A stretch of DNA of 64,000 nt, taken from assembly GCF_019968605.1 (NCBI RefSeq), contig NZ_CP082966.1:1785001-1849000 (forward strand). Direction: 5' to 3'. This DNA is from Polaribacter litorisediminis (GTDB taxonomy: Bacteria > Bacteroidota > Bacteroidia > Flavobacteriales > Flavobacteriaceae). The position numbers were made by a program, and so were the translations under genes. The stretch's first letter is position 1, and every line of letters begins with the position of its first letter. This document shows positions 9,126-17,098 of the stretch, one piece after another. The notes under the pieces are model-generated. The model saw only the letters and a program-made list of their open reading frames with translations. It searched no databases and was not told the DNA's origin.

Positions 9126-9329
9126 ATTGTTTTAAAAAATAGAAAGCCGTGATATCTACCACGGCTTTCCTTGAACATTTATAGAAGTAATAATCCCCCA
9201 ATCATATTTTCTTGAACATTCAGTTTTAAGAACTACAAATCTAAATTTATTTTGAAGGTTGACCTAAAAACATGTAGAACTAATCTACTACAAAACTATT
9301 TTTAAAGCGTAAAATCTACTACATTTACT
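9126..9329. repeat. Intergenic tandem duplication, copy 1
   Basis: This stretch of about 204 bases is similar to 9477-9680, with a constant offset of 351 bases and no net gaps. Both copies contain a GAAAGCCGTG hairpin, an identical 24-base block (9183-9206 here) and a CTACTACATTT end. In this copy the plus-strand -7 box found in copy 2 (TACATTTG) is degenerate, so copy 1 looks like the leftover of a duplication of the region upstream of the LuxR-like gene. Confidence 0.85.
9134..9230 (-). ncRNA. Candidate small RNA, copy 1 (about 97 nt)
   Basis: On the minus strand a TAGATTTG -7 box (9243-9236; -33 weak) would start an RNA near 9230. The RNA ends in a 10-bp hairpin (GAAAGCCGTG / CACGGCTTTC, 9169-9142) followed by a U-rich tail (TATTTTTT). 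In between lies a G-rich single-stranded motif (GATTGGGGGATTATTACT) that is identical in copy 2. No convincing ORF fits inside. The arrangement is promoter, conserved core, terminator, which is what a trans-acting sRNA would show. It is unproven. Confidence 0.4.
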
Positions 9330-9485
9330 TAAAAACATAAAAATAAAATCTTTTGATCGCTACGATGCTTTTAATTTTTAAATAAATAGTTCCTCTTAAT
9401 TAAAAATTATATTTCAAATGAATTCATCTTTCTCTTCATTGATTTCTATCATAGAAAAGAAAGCTAAAAAAATAGGATAGTTTTT

Positions 9486-9581
9486 AAAAAACGAAAGCCG
9501 TGATTAAAATCACGGCTTTCTTTGAACATTTTTAGAAGTAATAATCCCCCAATCATAATTTCTCAAACATTCAATTTTAAG
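9486..9581 (-). ncRNA. Candidate small RNA, copy 2 (about 96 nt)
   Basis: The minus-strand TAAATTTG box (9594-9587) is followed by a transcript of the same layout as copy 1. The identical G-rich core (9557-9534) comes first, then a 12-13-bp hairpin and a GTTTTTT tail at 9492-9486. The loop and upper stem differ from copy 1 while pairing is kept, which supports a selected RNA hairpin. Confidence 0.4.
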
Positions 9582-9670
9582 ATGCACAAATTTATCATTA
9601 TTTCAAAGAATTCTTTAAAAAATCATACAACTAATATACTACAAAACTAATTTTATAGCATAAAATCTAC

Positions 9671-9678
9671 TACATTTG
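9671..9678 (+). promoter_or_regulatory. Predicted -7 box of the LuxR-like regulator gene
   Basis: TACATTTG fits TAnnTTTG and lies 18 bases before the ATG at 9697. A clear -33 box is not seen 19-21 bases upstream. Confidence 0.45.
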
Positions 9679-9696
9679 TAAAATAAAGATAGAAAA

Positions 9697-10962
9697 ATGA
9701 AAAAAGAAAATCTTATCGGTGTTATCATCCTTTTATGTTTCTTAATTTTCTCACATACTGGAATAGCTCAAAAAAAAATTATTAAAAATGGGGATACTTG
9801 GGAATATTATGATCAAGGATACCTAGAGAATGATTGGATGTTATATATTGAAAAATACCAGTGGAAAAAAGGAAATACTCCCATTGGCTATGGTGATAAA
9901 AAGATTACGACAAACATTAGTTTTGGCGGAAATGAGGATCAAAAACACACCCTGAAATATTTTAAAAAAGAAATTGAAATTCTCGATAATGAATTTCTAG
10001 GGTATGAAATGAGAATACTAAGGGATGACGGTGCTTTAATTTATGTAAATGGCAAGGAAATCCTAAGAAATAACATGCCAAACTCTACCATCACTAATGC
10101 TACCTTTGCTATCAACACGATTGATGGTGTTGATGAATCTGAATACTATATTGCCGTTTTTGAAAATTCTATCTTTAAAAAAGGTAAAAACACGATTAGT
10201 GTTTCAATCCATCAAGCGTATCCTGAGTCTAGTGATTGTATTTTTAGCCTAGAACTGATAGGCCATACATCCCCTCAAATTTTATCAAAATTAGTAGAAA
10301 GTAAAACCATCACAAACGAACAATTAAAGCAAAATTTAAAAGAATTAAATACCAAATTTGAATATGAAAAAGTAGTCCTTAAAAACGAAAATTTAGCTAG
10401 TAACAATAGCAATTTAACCATCTCATTGCTGATTATTATTATTCTTTTTATTCTGAGTTTGGTGATTATTTATTCGTTAATAGAGAATAGGAAAAAAAAA
10501 TCAAGAGAAAATATAAAAGAATTATTATTTCTAAAAGAAAAAATTTTAGACAAGGAAAAAGAAATGCTCGTTTTAAGCACTAAACTTTTAAACAACAAGC
10601 AATATTTTAAAGAAATAAAAGCAGATATAAAAAGTTTACAGACCGAAGATAAGGCTGGTTTAAAAATGATTATTTCTGACATTAACGAAGTATTATTAAA
10701 AGAGGATGAATGGCTGAGTTTAAAAAATCATTTTGAAGCAGTTTATGATGGTTTTTATAACAAGCTCTTGGCATTACACCCAGATTTAACTGAAACTGAA
10801 TTAAGGCATTGTATGTTTATAAAATTACATTTGCAAACCAAAGAAATTGCAAGAATATTGCTAATCGACCCAAGGTCTGTGCAAACCACAAGGTATCGAA
10901 TTAAGAAAAAAATGAATTTAAATGAAGATGTTGATATTAGAAAATATTTACTGAATATTTAA
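9697..10962 (+). CDS. Membrane-bound LuxR-like transcriptional regulator with extracytoplasmic sensor domain
   Basis: The 421-aa protein has a signal/anchor at residues 6-25. An extracytoplasmic beta-sandwich follows (about 30-190), with GYGD, 'R.LRDDGALIYVNGKEILRNNMP'-type features also found in galactose-binding-like domains beside secreted enzymes. Next come a helix (200-230), one transmembrane segment (about 240-262), a coiled coil (265-330) and a C-terminal helix-turn-helix. The HTH part (LTETELRHCMFIKLHL, TKEIARILLIDPRSVQTTRYRIKKKM) matches the LuxR-type domain of flavobacterial one-component regulators. It probably senses a ligand in the periplasm and acts on DNA at the membrane. The preceding duplicated intergenic region and the small peptide gene 50 bases downstream are candidate targets. 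Confidence 0.8.
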   Translation: MKKENLIGVIILLCFLIFSHTGIAQKKIIKNGDTWEYYDQGYLENDWMLYIEKYQWKKGNTPIGYGDKKITTNISFGGNEDQKHTLKYFKKEIEILDNEFLGYEMRILRDDGALIYVNGKEILRNNMPNSTITNATFAINTIDGVDESEYYIAVFENSIFKKGKNTISVSIHQAYPESSDCIFSLELIGHTSPQILSKLVESKTITNEQLKQNLKELNTKFEYEKVVLKNENLASNNSNLTISLLIIIILFILSLVIIYSLIENRKKKSRENIKELLFLKEKILDKEKEMLVLSTKLLNNKQYFKEIKADIKSLQTEDKAGLKMIISDINEVLLKEDEWLSLKNHFEAVYDGFYNKLLALHPDLTETELRHCMFIKLHLQTKEIARILLIDPRSVQTTRYRIKKKMNLNEDVDIRKYLLNI

Positions 10963-11012
10963 AAGTTTTGCACTACAATGTCTTTATAAAAATAAATAGA
11001 AATACTATAATA

Positions 11013-11159
11013 ATGAAATACTTAACACCAGAAATAGCCGCTTTTTCGAAACAATTTGAAACCACTAAATCATTAGCTCGCACAAATGTTTCTTGTGGTA
11101 TTTTTCAGGATTGTGATTATAAAGAGGAAAGACCTAAATTTTATCAAAAGAAAAAATAA
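11013..11159 (+). CDS. Small Cys-containing peptide (48 aa), unknown
   Basis: I chose the ATG at 11013 over the ATG at 10968, because the longer start adds a poor 15-residue leader. The 48-aa product begins MKYLTPEIAAFSKQFETTKS, followed by a segment with two cysteines five residues apart (C-G-I-F-Q-D-C). The basic tail is KEERPKFYQKKK. There is no signal peptide or membrane segment. It lies 50 bases after the LuxR-like gene on the same strand. The two-part look (polar leader, short Cys core) is reminiscent of modified-peptide precursors, but no maturation enzyme is seen nearby, so this stays a guess. Confidence 0.45.
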   Translation: MKYLTPEIAAFSKQFETTKSLARTNVSCGIFQDCDYKEERPKFYQKKK

Positions 11160-11160
11160 A

Positions 11161-11616
11161 TTATTTTTTCACTTTTAAACTCCACTGAAAAATAAATTTC
11201 GATACCACGACTCCATCTTCGTTTTTTCCTTCGGATGTTAAAACAATAACTTCTCCTTCTCCAGTTTTTATAGAGGCTTGAATCGCCTCTTTTATAGCAA
11301 GTCCTCCCGAGCAAGAAAAGGTAATTTTACCGGTTGCTTTTTTAAAAAAATCTGCTTCTTGATGGGTTACCAACATCGATACTTTTCGTTTAGATTCATC
11401 TATAGCTTTCATTACTAAAAGTCCTGTGGGTAATTCTGCCGCCATCCCTTGCGCTGCCCAAAACATACTCTTAAACGGATTTTGATTCATCCATCGATGT
11501 TTTATAGACACTACAACTTCATTCTCAGTAATAGATCGCACTCTAACACCCCCAAAAAAAGCCAAGGGAAGCTTAAAAAAATTATAAAGATTGACTTTTG
11601 CAGGTGTAAATTTCAT
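11161..11616 (-). CDS. DUF4442 / hotdog-fold thioesterase-like protein
   Basis: The 151-aa protein has the DUF4442 pattern: KVNLYNFFKLPLAFFGGVRV, then a basic strand KHRWMNQNPFKSMFWAAQGMAAEL, and a late strand GEGEVIVLTSEG. This family belongs to the hotdog superfamily, related to acyl-CoA thioesterases, though the catalytic residues are not clear here. It converges with the 48-aa peptide gene, leaving one base between the stop codons. Substrate unknown. Confidence 0.8.
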   Translation of the reverse strand: MKFTPAKVNLYNFFKLPLAFFGGVRVRSITENEVVVSIKHRWMNQNPFKSMFWAAQGMAAELPTGLLVMKAIDESKRKVSMLVTHQEADFFKKATGKITFSCSGGLAIKEAIQASIKTGEGEVIVLTSEGKNEDGVVVSKFIFQWSLKVKK

Positions 11617-11792
11617 GTTTTATCGTTTAAATATATGAATGCTTTTATTTTTTTTTATTTTCTTAAATAGATGTACAAGATAAGTATTTTTTCATGAAAA
11701 CTGAATAAAATCAATGCTTTTGAGCATATTATGCCATTTATTTAATATAAAAATAATGTTAATAAAATGTTAATTATAGTACTATGTATTGC

Positions 11793-11836
11793 ATAATACT
11801 ATCTTTAAAATATATATTTGCATACCCTAGTATTAT
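11793..11836 (+). promoter_or_regulatory. Promoter and candidate operator of the DUF4870 gene
   Basis: A TATATTTG -7 box (11813-11820) has a TTG 21 bases upstream (11789-11791). A 9-bp inverted repeat (ATAATACTA at 11793-11801, TAGTATTAT at 11828-11836) brackets the -7 box, and a related TAGTACTAT lies at 11778-11786. A repressor bound here would block transcription. The PadR regulator encoded 600 bases downstream is one candidate. Confidence 0.45.
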
Positions 11837-11850
11837 TCAAATCAATAATT

Positions 11851-12291
11851 ATGAAACATAACAACGAAAAAACCAACGCATTTTTAATTCACATTTGTGC
11901 ATTTGCAGGTTTTATATTTCCTTTTGGCAACATTATCACTCCATTAATTGCTTGGCAAACTTTAAAAGACAGAAGTTTATTTTTAGATGAACAGGGCAAA
12001 GAAGCTGTAAATTTTAACATCAGCTATACCCTATATGTATTTCTTTTATCGCTCTTATTTATTCCGTTTGCGTTAGGTTCTATATTTAACAGAAATCATA
12101 ATGGTATGCATTGGAACAATTTTAACCTCAACTTCGATTTTGATTTTGATAATCTTTTTGGGTTTATAGGGTTCGGCTCTATTGCTGGCATTATCTACCT
12201 CATCGGTATTGCTCTTGTGATTGTTGCATCCGTAAAAGCAAGAGAAGGAGAAAATTACAAATATCCATTCACTATAAAGTTTATAAAGTAA
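11851..12291 (+). CDS. DUF4870 domain-containing membrane protein
   Basis: The ATG at 11851 is preferred over 11818, because the family begins right before the first membrane helix. The 146-aa product has helices near residues 12-35 (HICAFAGFIFPFGNIITPL), 52-75 and 105-130. The conserved DUF4870 'DEQGKEAVNFNISYTLY' segment lies between helix 1 and helix 2. Function is unknown; the family occurs beside PadR/PspC modules, as here. Confidence 0.85.
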   Translation: MKHNNEKTNAFLIHICAFAGFIFPFGNIITPLIAWQTLKDRSLFLDEQGKEAVNFNISYTLYVFLLSLLFIPFALGSIFNRNHNGMHWNNFNLNFDFDFDNLFGFIGFGSIAGIIYLIGIALVIVASVKAREGENYKYPFTIKFIK

Positions 12292-12451
12292 GCCTTTACG
12301 CTAAGCCTATATTAAAACAAAATTTGCATAGAAAACAAAAAATATAAAATGATTTTAATCAAAAAAATAACGCTCACACAACAGTTCCCTTCCGAGTTTA
12401 AATTAAGCTCGACAAAATTGAAAGTTAGGATGGGCATAAAATATTCACAAT

Positions 12452-12796
12452 ATGAAGATTGAAAACACAAAAGCACAAATGCGAAAAGGTGTTTTAGAAT
12501 TCTGCATCTTATCTATCTTAAAAAATGGTGATGCCTATACTTCTGAAATTCTTAAAACCCTAAAAAGTGCAGAAATGATTGTGGTAGAAGGAACCATTTA
12601 TCCGCTATTAACCCGCTTAAAAAACGCAGGTTTATTAACGTATCGCTGGGAAGAATCAACCTCTGGACCCCCAAGAAAATATTACGTTTTAACAGAAAAC
12701 GGGGTCATGTTTTTAAAAGAATTAAATAAAACATGGGACAATTTAGTAATCGCAGTAAACCAAGTAACTACTATAAAATCAACTACAAATGAATAA
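12452..12796 (+). CDS. PadR family transcriptional regulator
   Basis: The 114-aa protein is a short PadR-type winged helix: RKGVLEFCILSILKNGDAYTSEI, then EGTIYPLLTRLKNAGLLTYRWEE and GPPRKYYVLTENG. These are the recognition helix and wing motifs of the family. It overlaps the following PspC-domain gene by 8 bases, so the two are translationally coupled. PadR proteins usually repress their own operon. No direct target can be read, but the inverted repeat near 11815 is a candidate. Confidence 0.95.
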   Translation: MKIENTKAQMRKGVLEFCILSILKNGDAYTSEILKTLKSAEMIVVEGTIYPLLTRLKNAGLLTYRWEESTSGPPRKYYVLTENGVMFLKELNKTWDNLVIAVNQVTTIKSTTNE

Positions 12797-14501
12797 GACA
12801 ATTAACATAAATTTAGGCGGATTTTTCTTCCATATAGATGAAGTTGCCTATCAGAAATTAAATCGATATTTAGCCTCTATTTCTAGGTCGTTAAGTGATG
12901 ATCCGCAAGGTAAAAATGAAATCATTGCTGATATTGAAGCACGTATTAGTGAACTTTTATCCGAAAAAATCACGGACGCAAGACAAGTTGTTAATGCAGC
13001 TGATATTGAGGATATTATCACAATCATGGGGCAACCTGAAGATTATGCAGAGGCGGAAGAAAGTTACAACGAGCCGGCATACTCTTACAAAAGAAACAAG
13101 GCTTCTAGTAAAAAATTGTTTAGAGATGGCGATGATAAATTTTTAGGAGGTGTTTGCTCTGGTATTGGTCATTATTTTAATATTGATGTAATTTGGATTC
13201 GTTTAGCATTTATCGTTCTACTATTCAGTGGTTTTTCTCCTTTAATATATATAATTCTTTGGATTTTATTACCGGAAGCAACGACCACTGCAGAGAAATT
13301 GCAAATGGAAGGAGAACCCGTAAATATTGATAATATTGAAAAAAAAATTCGTGAAGAGTTTCATAATGTCTCAGAAAACGTTTCTGAATTTGCCAATCAA
13401 GCATCGGATACGTTTAAAAAAGGTGCCGATAAAATTAACAAATCTTTTTCAGCAAAGACAAAAAAAAATAATGGTATTAGTGATTTTGTAGATACACTTG
13501 GTAAAATAATTCTTGCAATTTTTAGAGTAATAGGCAAGTTTATTGGTATCCTTATCATCTTTATTTCTGCCGCTGTTATTTTATCTCTAATTATTGGAGG
13601 GTTTTCTGTTGGAAGTTTAGAATGGTTGCATGTAGATGGCGAGTTTTTAAATTATCCACCCTTTTTCTATGATGCAACATTACCGATATGGTTGCTTACT
13701 TTATGTGTGTTTTTGTTGATAGGAATTCCATTTTTAATCTTATTTATTTTAGGATTACGAATCTTATCGAGCAATGTTCAAAAAATGAATAAACCTACAA
13801 GGTTAACGCTTTCTGGAGTTTGGATTATTTCTTTATTGGTTATTATTTTTACGGCCATAGATTTTGGAAGCTCTCATGCTGTTCGAGGACAATCTGTAGA
13901 AAAACAAGCACTAAATATTGTGGCAAACGATACGCTTACTTTAAAAATGGTGAATGATGATACTCTTTATTATCGTCAGAATATTAGAAGAAGTACGTAT
14001 CGAGAAGAAGTGACCATCAATGATGAAAAAATGGTGTATGCAAGTAATATAAAAGTCGATGTTAGAAAAAGCACCTCGAACGAAAGTTCAATAGTGATTC
14101 AAAAAATATCTAGAGGAAGAAACAAAAACAAGGCTAATTTGAATACCAAAAAAATAAAATATAAATATCAGTTAGAAGATCATACCATTGTTTTAGATGC
14201 TTTCTTTTTATCAGATTATAACAACCTTTGGAAAGAAGAGGTGATTAACATCACCCTCTATATTCCTGAAAATGTGGTAATTTATTTTGATGACTCAACC
14301 AAGAACTTTTTATATCACATCGATAACACGACTGATATTTATGACCAAGACATGGCAAATCATCATTTTATCATGACCGAAAGGACGCTTAAATGCACAG
14401 ATTGCGTTGGTAGTAATGATGAAAATGATGATGATGAAAATAAAAAAGTAGAAGCGGGTGACACAGAAAACACCACCTCTGCATCAGAGATAACAATTTA
14501 A
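12789..14501 (+). CDS. PspC domain-containing membrane protein
   Basis: Residues 1-85 form a cytoplasmic region with a helical 'ISRSLSDDPQGKNEIIADIEARI' segment. A PspC domain follows at about 110-170 (KLFRDGDDKFLGGVCSGIGHYFNIDVIWIRLAF), ending in a membrane helix. Further helices are near residues 238-275, 298-325 and 338-360. The C-terminal 200 residues form a beta-rich domain, probably extracytoplasmic, ending in an acidic tail. PspC domains are part of membrane-stress responses. Here the gene follows its PadR regulator and precedes a GIN-domain lipoprotein, a common trio in Bacteroidota. Confidence 0.9.
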   Translation: MNKTININLGGFFFHIDEVAYQKLNRYLASISRSLSDDPQGKNEIIADIEARISELLSEKITDARQVVNAADIEDIITIMGQPEDYAEAEESYNEPAYSYKRNKASSKKLFRDGDDKFLGGVCSGIGHYFNIDVIWIRLAFIVLLFSGFSPLIYIILWILLPEATTTAEKLQMEGEPVNIDNIEKKIREEFHNVSENVSEFANQASDTFKKGADKINKSFSAKTKKNNGISDFVDTLGKIILAIFRVIGKFIGILIIFISAAVILSLIIGGFSVGSLEWLHVDGEFLNYPPFFYDATLPIWLLTLCVFLLIGIPFLILFILGLRILSSNVQKMNKPTRLTLSGVWIISLLVIIFTAIDFGSSHAVRGQSVEKQALNIVANDTLTLKMVNDDTLYYRQNIRRSTYREEVTINDEKMVYASNIKVDVRKSTSNESSIVIQKISRGRNKNKANLNTKKIKYKYQLEDHTIVLDAFFLSDYNNLWKEEVINITLYIPENVVIYFDDSTKNFLYHIDNTTDIYDQDMANHHFIMTERTLKCTDCVGSNDENDDDENKKVEAGDTENTTSASEITI

Positions 14502-14598
14502 ATACAATTCAGCCAAAAAAAACAACCATTCAGTAACAAGATTTTCTTTTAAACAGCCTATAACAAGATCTTTGAACGGTAAAACAAAAACAATAATT

Positions 14599-15324
14599 AT
14601 GAAAACAATAATTCCCAAATTACTTAGTATTCTTTTTATAGCTACTCTTTTTAGTGCATGTAACGCAAACATGTTTAATGGGGTCAGCGGAAACAGAAAT
14701 GTAAGAACAGAAAATCGCAGTGTACAAGAGAATTTTACAAGCGTAAAGGTAAGTACTGGTTTAGAACTTTATGTAACTAAAGGAGTAAAACCTAAAATTA
14801 CCGTTGAAGCCGATGAGAATTTACAAAACATTATTATTACGGAAGTAAAAAATGGCGTTTTAAATATATATTCAGAAAAAAATATATGGAAAGCAGCAGC
14901 TAGAAAAGTATATGTAACTGCCAAAACTTTAGAAGGCATAACGGCAACTAGTGGTGCAGAAGTATATACCCAAGAAACCATTGCTGTAAATACTATTGAT
15001 ATTAATGCTTCTAGTGGTGCACAAATAGAAATTTCTTTGGATGCCAATTCTGTGGAAACGAATGCAACAAGTGGTGCTCATATTTATGTTATCGGACTTA
15101 CAGAAAACCATACTTCTAGCGCAACAAGTGGCGCTTCTATTGATGCTTATAAATTACGTAGTAAGCAAGTAACAGTAAATGTTACTAGTGGTGCCGACAT
15201 TAATATTTATGCATCAGAATCAATAAATGCAACCGCTACAAGTGGTGGGGATATCGATTTTAAAGGGAGCCCTAAAAAAATAAATAAAACAAAAAATTCT
15301 GGTGGAAGTATTTCCGCCAAATAA
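14599..15324 (+). CDS. GIN domain (DUF2807) lipoprotein
   Basis: The ATG at 14599 gives a signal peptide with a lipobox (FIATLFSAC, Cys near residue 21), so the mature protein would be a lipoprotein; the frame can be extended by 9 residues, which is unlikely. The 241-aa protein is a right-handed beta-helix type GIN domain with six to seven rungs marked by a repeated (T/S)SGA or TSGG motif. The opening NRSVQENFTSVKVSTGLELYVT is typical of the family. It probably sits in the periplasm or outer membrane and works with the PspC protein encoded upstream. Confidence 0.92.
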   Translation: MKTIIPKLLSILFIATLFSACNANMFNGVSGNRNVRTENRSVQENFTSVKVSTGLELYVTKGVKPKITVEADENLQNIIITEVKNGVLNIYSEKNIWKAAARKVYVTAKTLEGITATSGAEVYTQETIAVNTIDINASSGAQIEISLDANSVETNATSGAHIYVIGLTENHTSSATSGASIDAYKLRSKQVTVNVTSGADINIYASESINATATSGGDIDFKGSPKKINKTKNSGGSISAK

Positions 15325-15619
15325 GAAAATAAAAGCAAATTTTACATTCATGGGCGATTCCGAAAAAAGTGAAAACAGTTTTAAATAAGTTACTTTTAGT
15401 AATTCTGATAGCAAAAAATTTAATCAAAAAGAATTTAGAAAAAACCGTTAGAAAAGTTTATAATTTCAAAAACAATTCGATAACCAATTTCATTGAGATA
15501 AGATCTTACTAAAAATTTGATGTATACAGCTAGTGTATTGTCATAAAAAACAGCAATCAACCAAAACCAGATTTCTTGAGGCTGGCAACAGCCTTAAGAT
15601 TTTAATAATAACACGAATC

Positions 15620-15994
15620 ATGAATTCATTTTTTACCTTTTTTAAACAGTCATCCATTTTAAAAGCAATATTGGCAATTGTCCTATTTATTTTTAATTTG
15701 ATGACCACTGTTAAAGTTGATAAAATTTCAGAAATATACAAAACACTAAAATCTGAAAACAATACTATTTTTGAGAGCGAATTTCAGACCAATAAAATGG
15801 AAAAATTAGAACCGGTTATCACTGAAAATTTTGAATTTTATTCTGATGGTTCAGAGATTGACAAAAGAGAAGAATTTGTACGTAGTGCGAAGACTAATCT
15901 GGATTTAAATCCAGGAACATATTCAAGAAACCTGACAAACAATTCTTTAGCCGTTTTTGTACTTAAAAATAAAATTGATGAAACAGCCTTTTAA
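15620..15994 (+). pseudogene. NTF2/DUF4440-like protein, truncated at the C-terminus
   Basis: The frame from the ATG at 15620 encodes 124 aa with a hydrophobic N-terminal segment (ILKAILAIVLFIFNLMTT). A DUF4440-like N-terminal half follows: KMEKLEPVITENFEFYSDG, then REEFVRSAKTNLDL and SLAVFVLKNK. Family members continue for another 50-60 residues from this point (a 'YGAIQ.G.H.FY' strand and a final 'W.L.RVLSYDH' strand), which are missing. The frame ends in KIDETAF and stops. It is read as a truncated gene, though a short functional form cannot be excluded. Confidence 0.5.
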
Positions 15995-16085
15995 ATTTTA
16001 AGTATAAAGATACAACAACATAAAAATTTATGAGAAAGCTAACTTCTCATATAATTACTAATACTTGGTTTTATTAGTTTACTTG

Positions 16086-16124
16086 GTAAGTCGTCGTTTT
16101 TACAAAACGGCGCTTACTTTTTTT
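16086..16124 (+). terminator. Intrinsic terminator downstream of the truncated DUF4440-like gene
   Basis: A G/C-richer stem pairs GTAAGTCGTCGTTTT with AAAACGGCGCTTAC (one bulge and one G-U pair) and is followed by seven Ts. Confidence 0.75.
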
Positions 16125-16618
16125 AATTATATGCTGACTTTTATCTGAAGAACAGCTACAACTAATACCGATTTAGCTATTAAATGCCGTGTAAATAAAT
16201 TGAATTATTTTTTGGTTCATTGAAATTAAAAAACAATTAGCATAGCCTTCGTTACGGTCATTTTTTTTAATAAAAAGTAAGCGAAAAAGAAACGATTTAT
16301 TACATCATTAGATGCCTAAAATGGTATAACAGGTAAATTTAATAGTTCGATATGTATCCATCATGAAAAATCTAGCCCGCATTCATTCAGTAAGTTAATG
16401 AAGAAGTTTGTAAATACCGCAAAGTAACCCACCAGAAGAATAAATGATATTTGGACTTCTTCATAAATAAAGCGTTGAAAACCTACAATCAAACATTATG
16501 CAATGAACCCTATTCAAAAATTCTGTAAAACTAGTTTCATACCAATAAGTTTGGAGTGTAATATTAAATTAGTTTAACAAAATATGTACTTTTCTTTTTG
16601 TAGATTTGCAACTATAAA
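16125..16618. other. Intergenic stretch without a recognised gene
   Basis: These 494 bases carry no convincing frame on either strand. A TAGATTTG -7-like box at about 16602-16609 precedes the HYC_CC_PP gene by 9 bases. Nothing else was recognised. Confidence 0.5.
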
Positions 16619-17023
16619 ATGAGACAATTTTTCAGTAAAATAACATCTTTTATATTAGCCTTTTTAGTGCTTTTATCTACCTTATCTTTTGCGGTAGATA
16701 AGCATTACTGTGGTGATTTTTTGGTTGATGTTTCTTTTACAGGAGAAGCACAAGTTTGTGGATTGAAAATGGAAAACACATCTTTAACAAAAAAGAAAAA
16801 TTGTTGCAAAGATGAAGTTCACAAATTTGACGGGCAAGATGAATTACAAAATCATAAAGTAGAAAACATCACTTTTAAAAATGAACAGTTTTTAACTGCA
16901 TTTATAATTTTATTCAAAGGTTTAAATATAGAAAATAATGCTGATCATGATTTCTACAAAGATTTTTCACCTCCAGATATTCCTTTAAATTATCAGATTT
17001 TATATCAATATTTTTTAATTTGA
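16619..17023 (+). CDS. HYC_CC_PP family small secreted protein
   Basis: The 134-aa product has a signal peptide (ITSFILAFLVLLSTLSFA), then the three signature motifs that name the family: DKHYCGDFLVDVSF, NCCKDE and SPPDIP. The cysteines would make it a candidate metal-binding periplasmic or surface protein. It lies 75 bases before a TonB-dependent receptor that is followed by an HMA-domain protein, the standard context. A role in copper or other heavy-metal handling is inferred from that context only. Confidence 0.9.
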   Translation: MRQFFSKITSFILAFLVLLSTLSFAVDKHYCGDFLVDVSFTGEAQVCGLKMENTSLTKKKNCCKDEVHKFDGQDELQNHKVENITFKNEQFLTAFIILFKGLNIENNADHDFYKDFSPPDIPLNYQILYQYFLI

Positions 17024-17098
17024 TTTTACTTTTTTAACAACCAACAATCATCTTTTTAGATGAAAATAGTCTTGTTCCAAATTTATAATCAATACATC

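Larger units (their letters stand above)
9477..9680. repeat. Intergenic tandem duplication, copy 2
   Basis: This is the partner of 9126-9329. The hairpin here is longer (GAAAGCCGTGATT / AATCACGGCTTTC, 9493-9520). The copy ends with TACATTTG at 9671-9678, which is the likely -7 box of the downstream LuxR-like gene. Confidence 0.85.
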
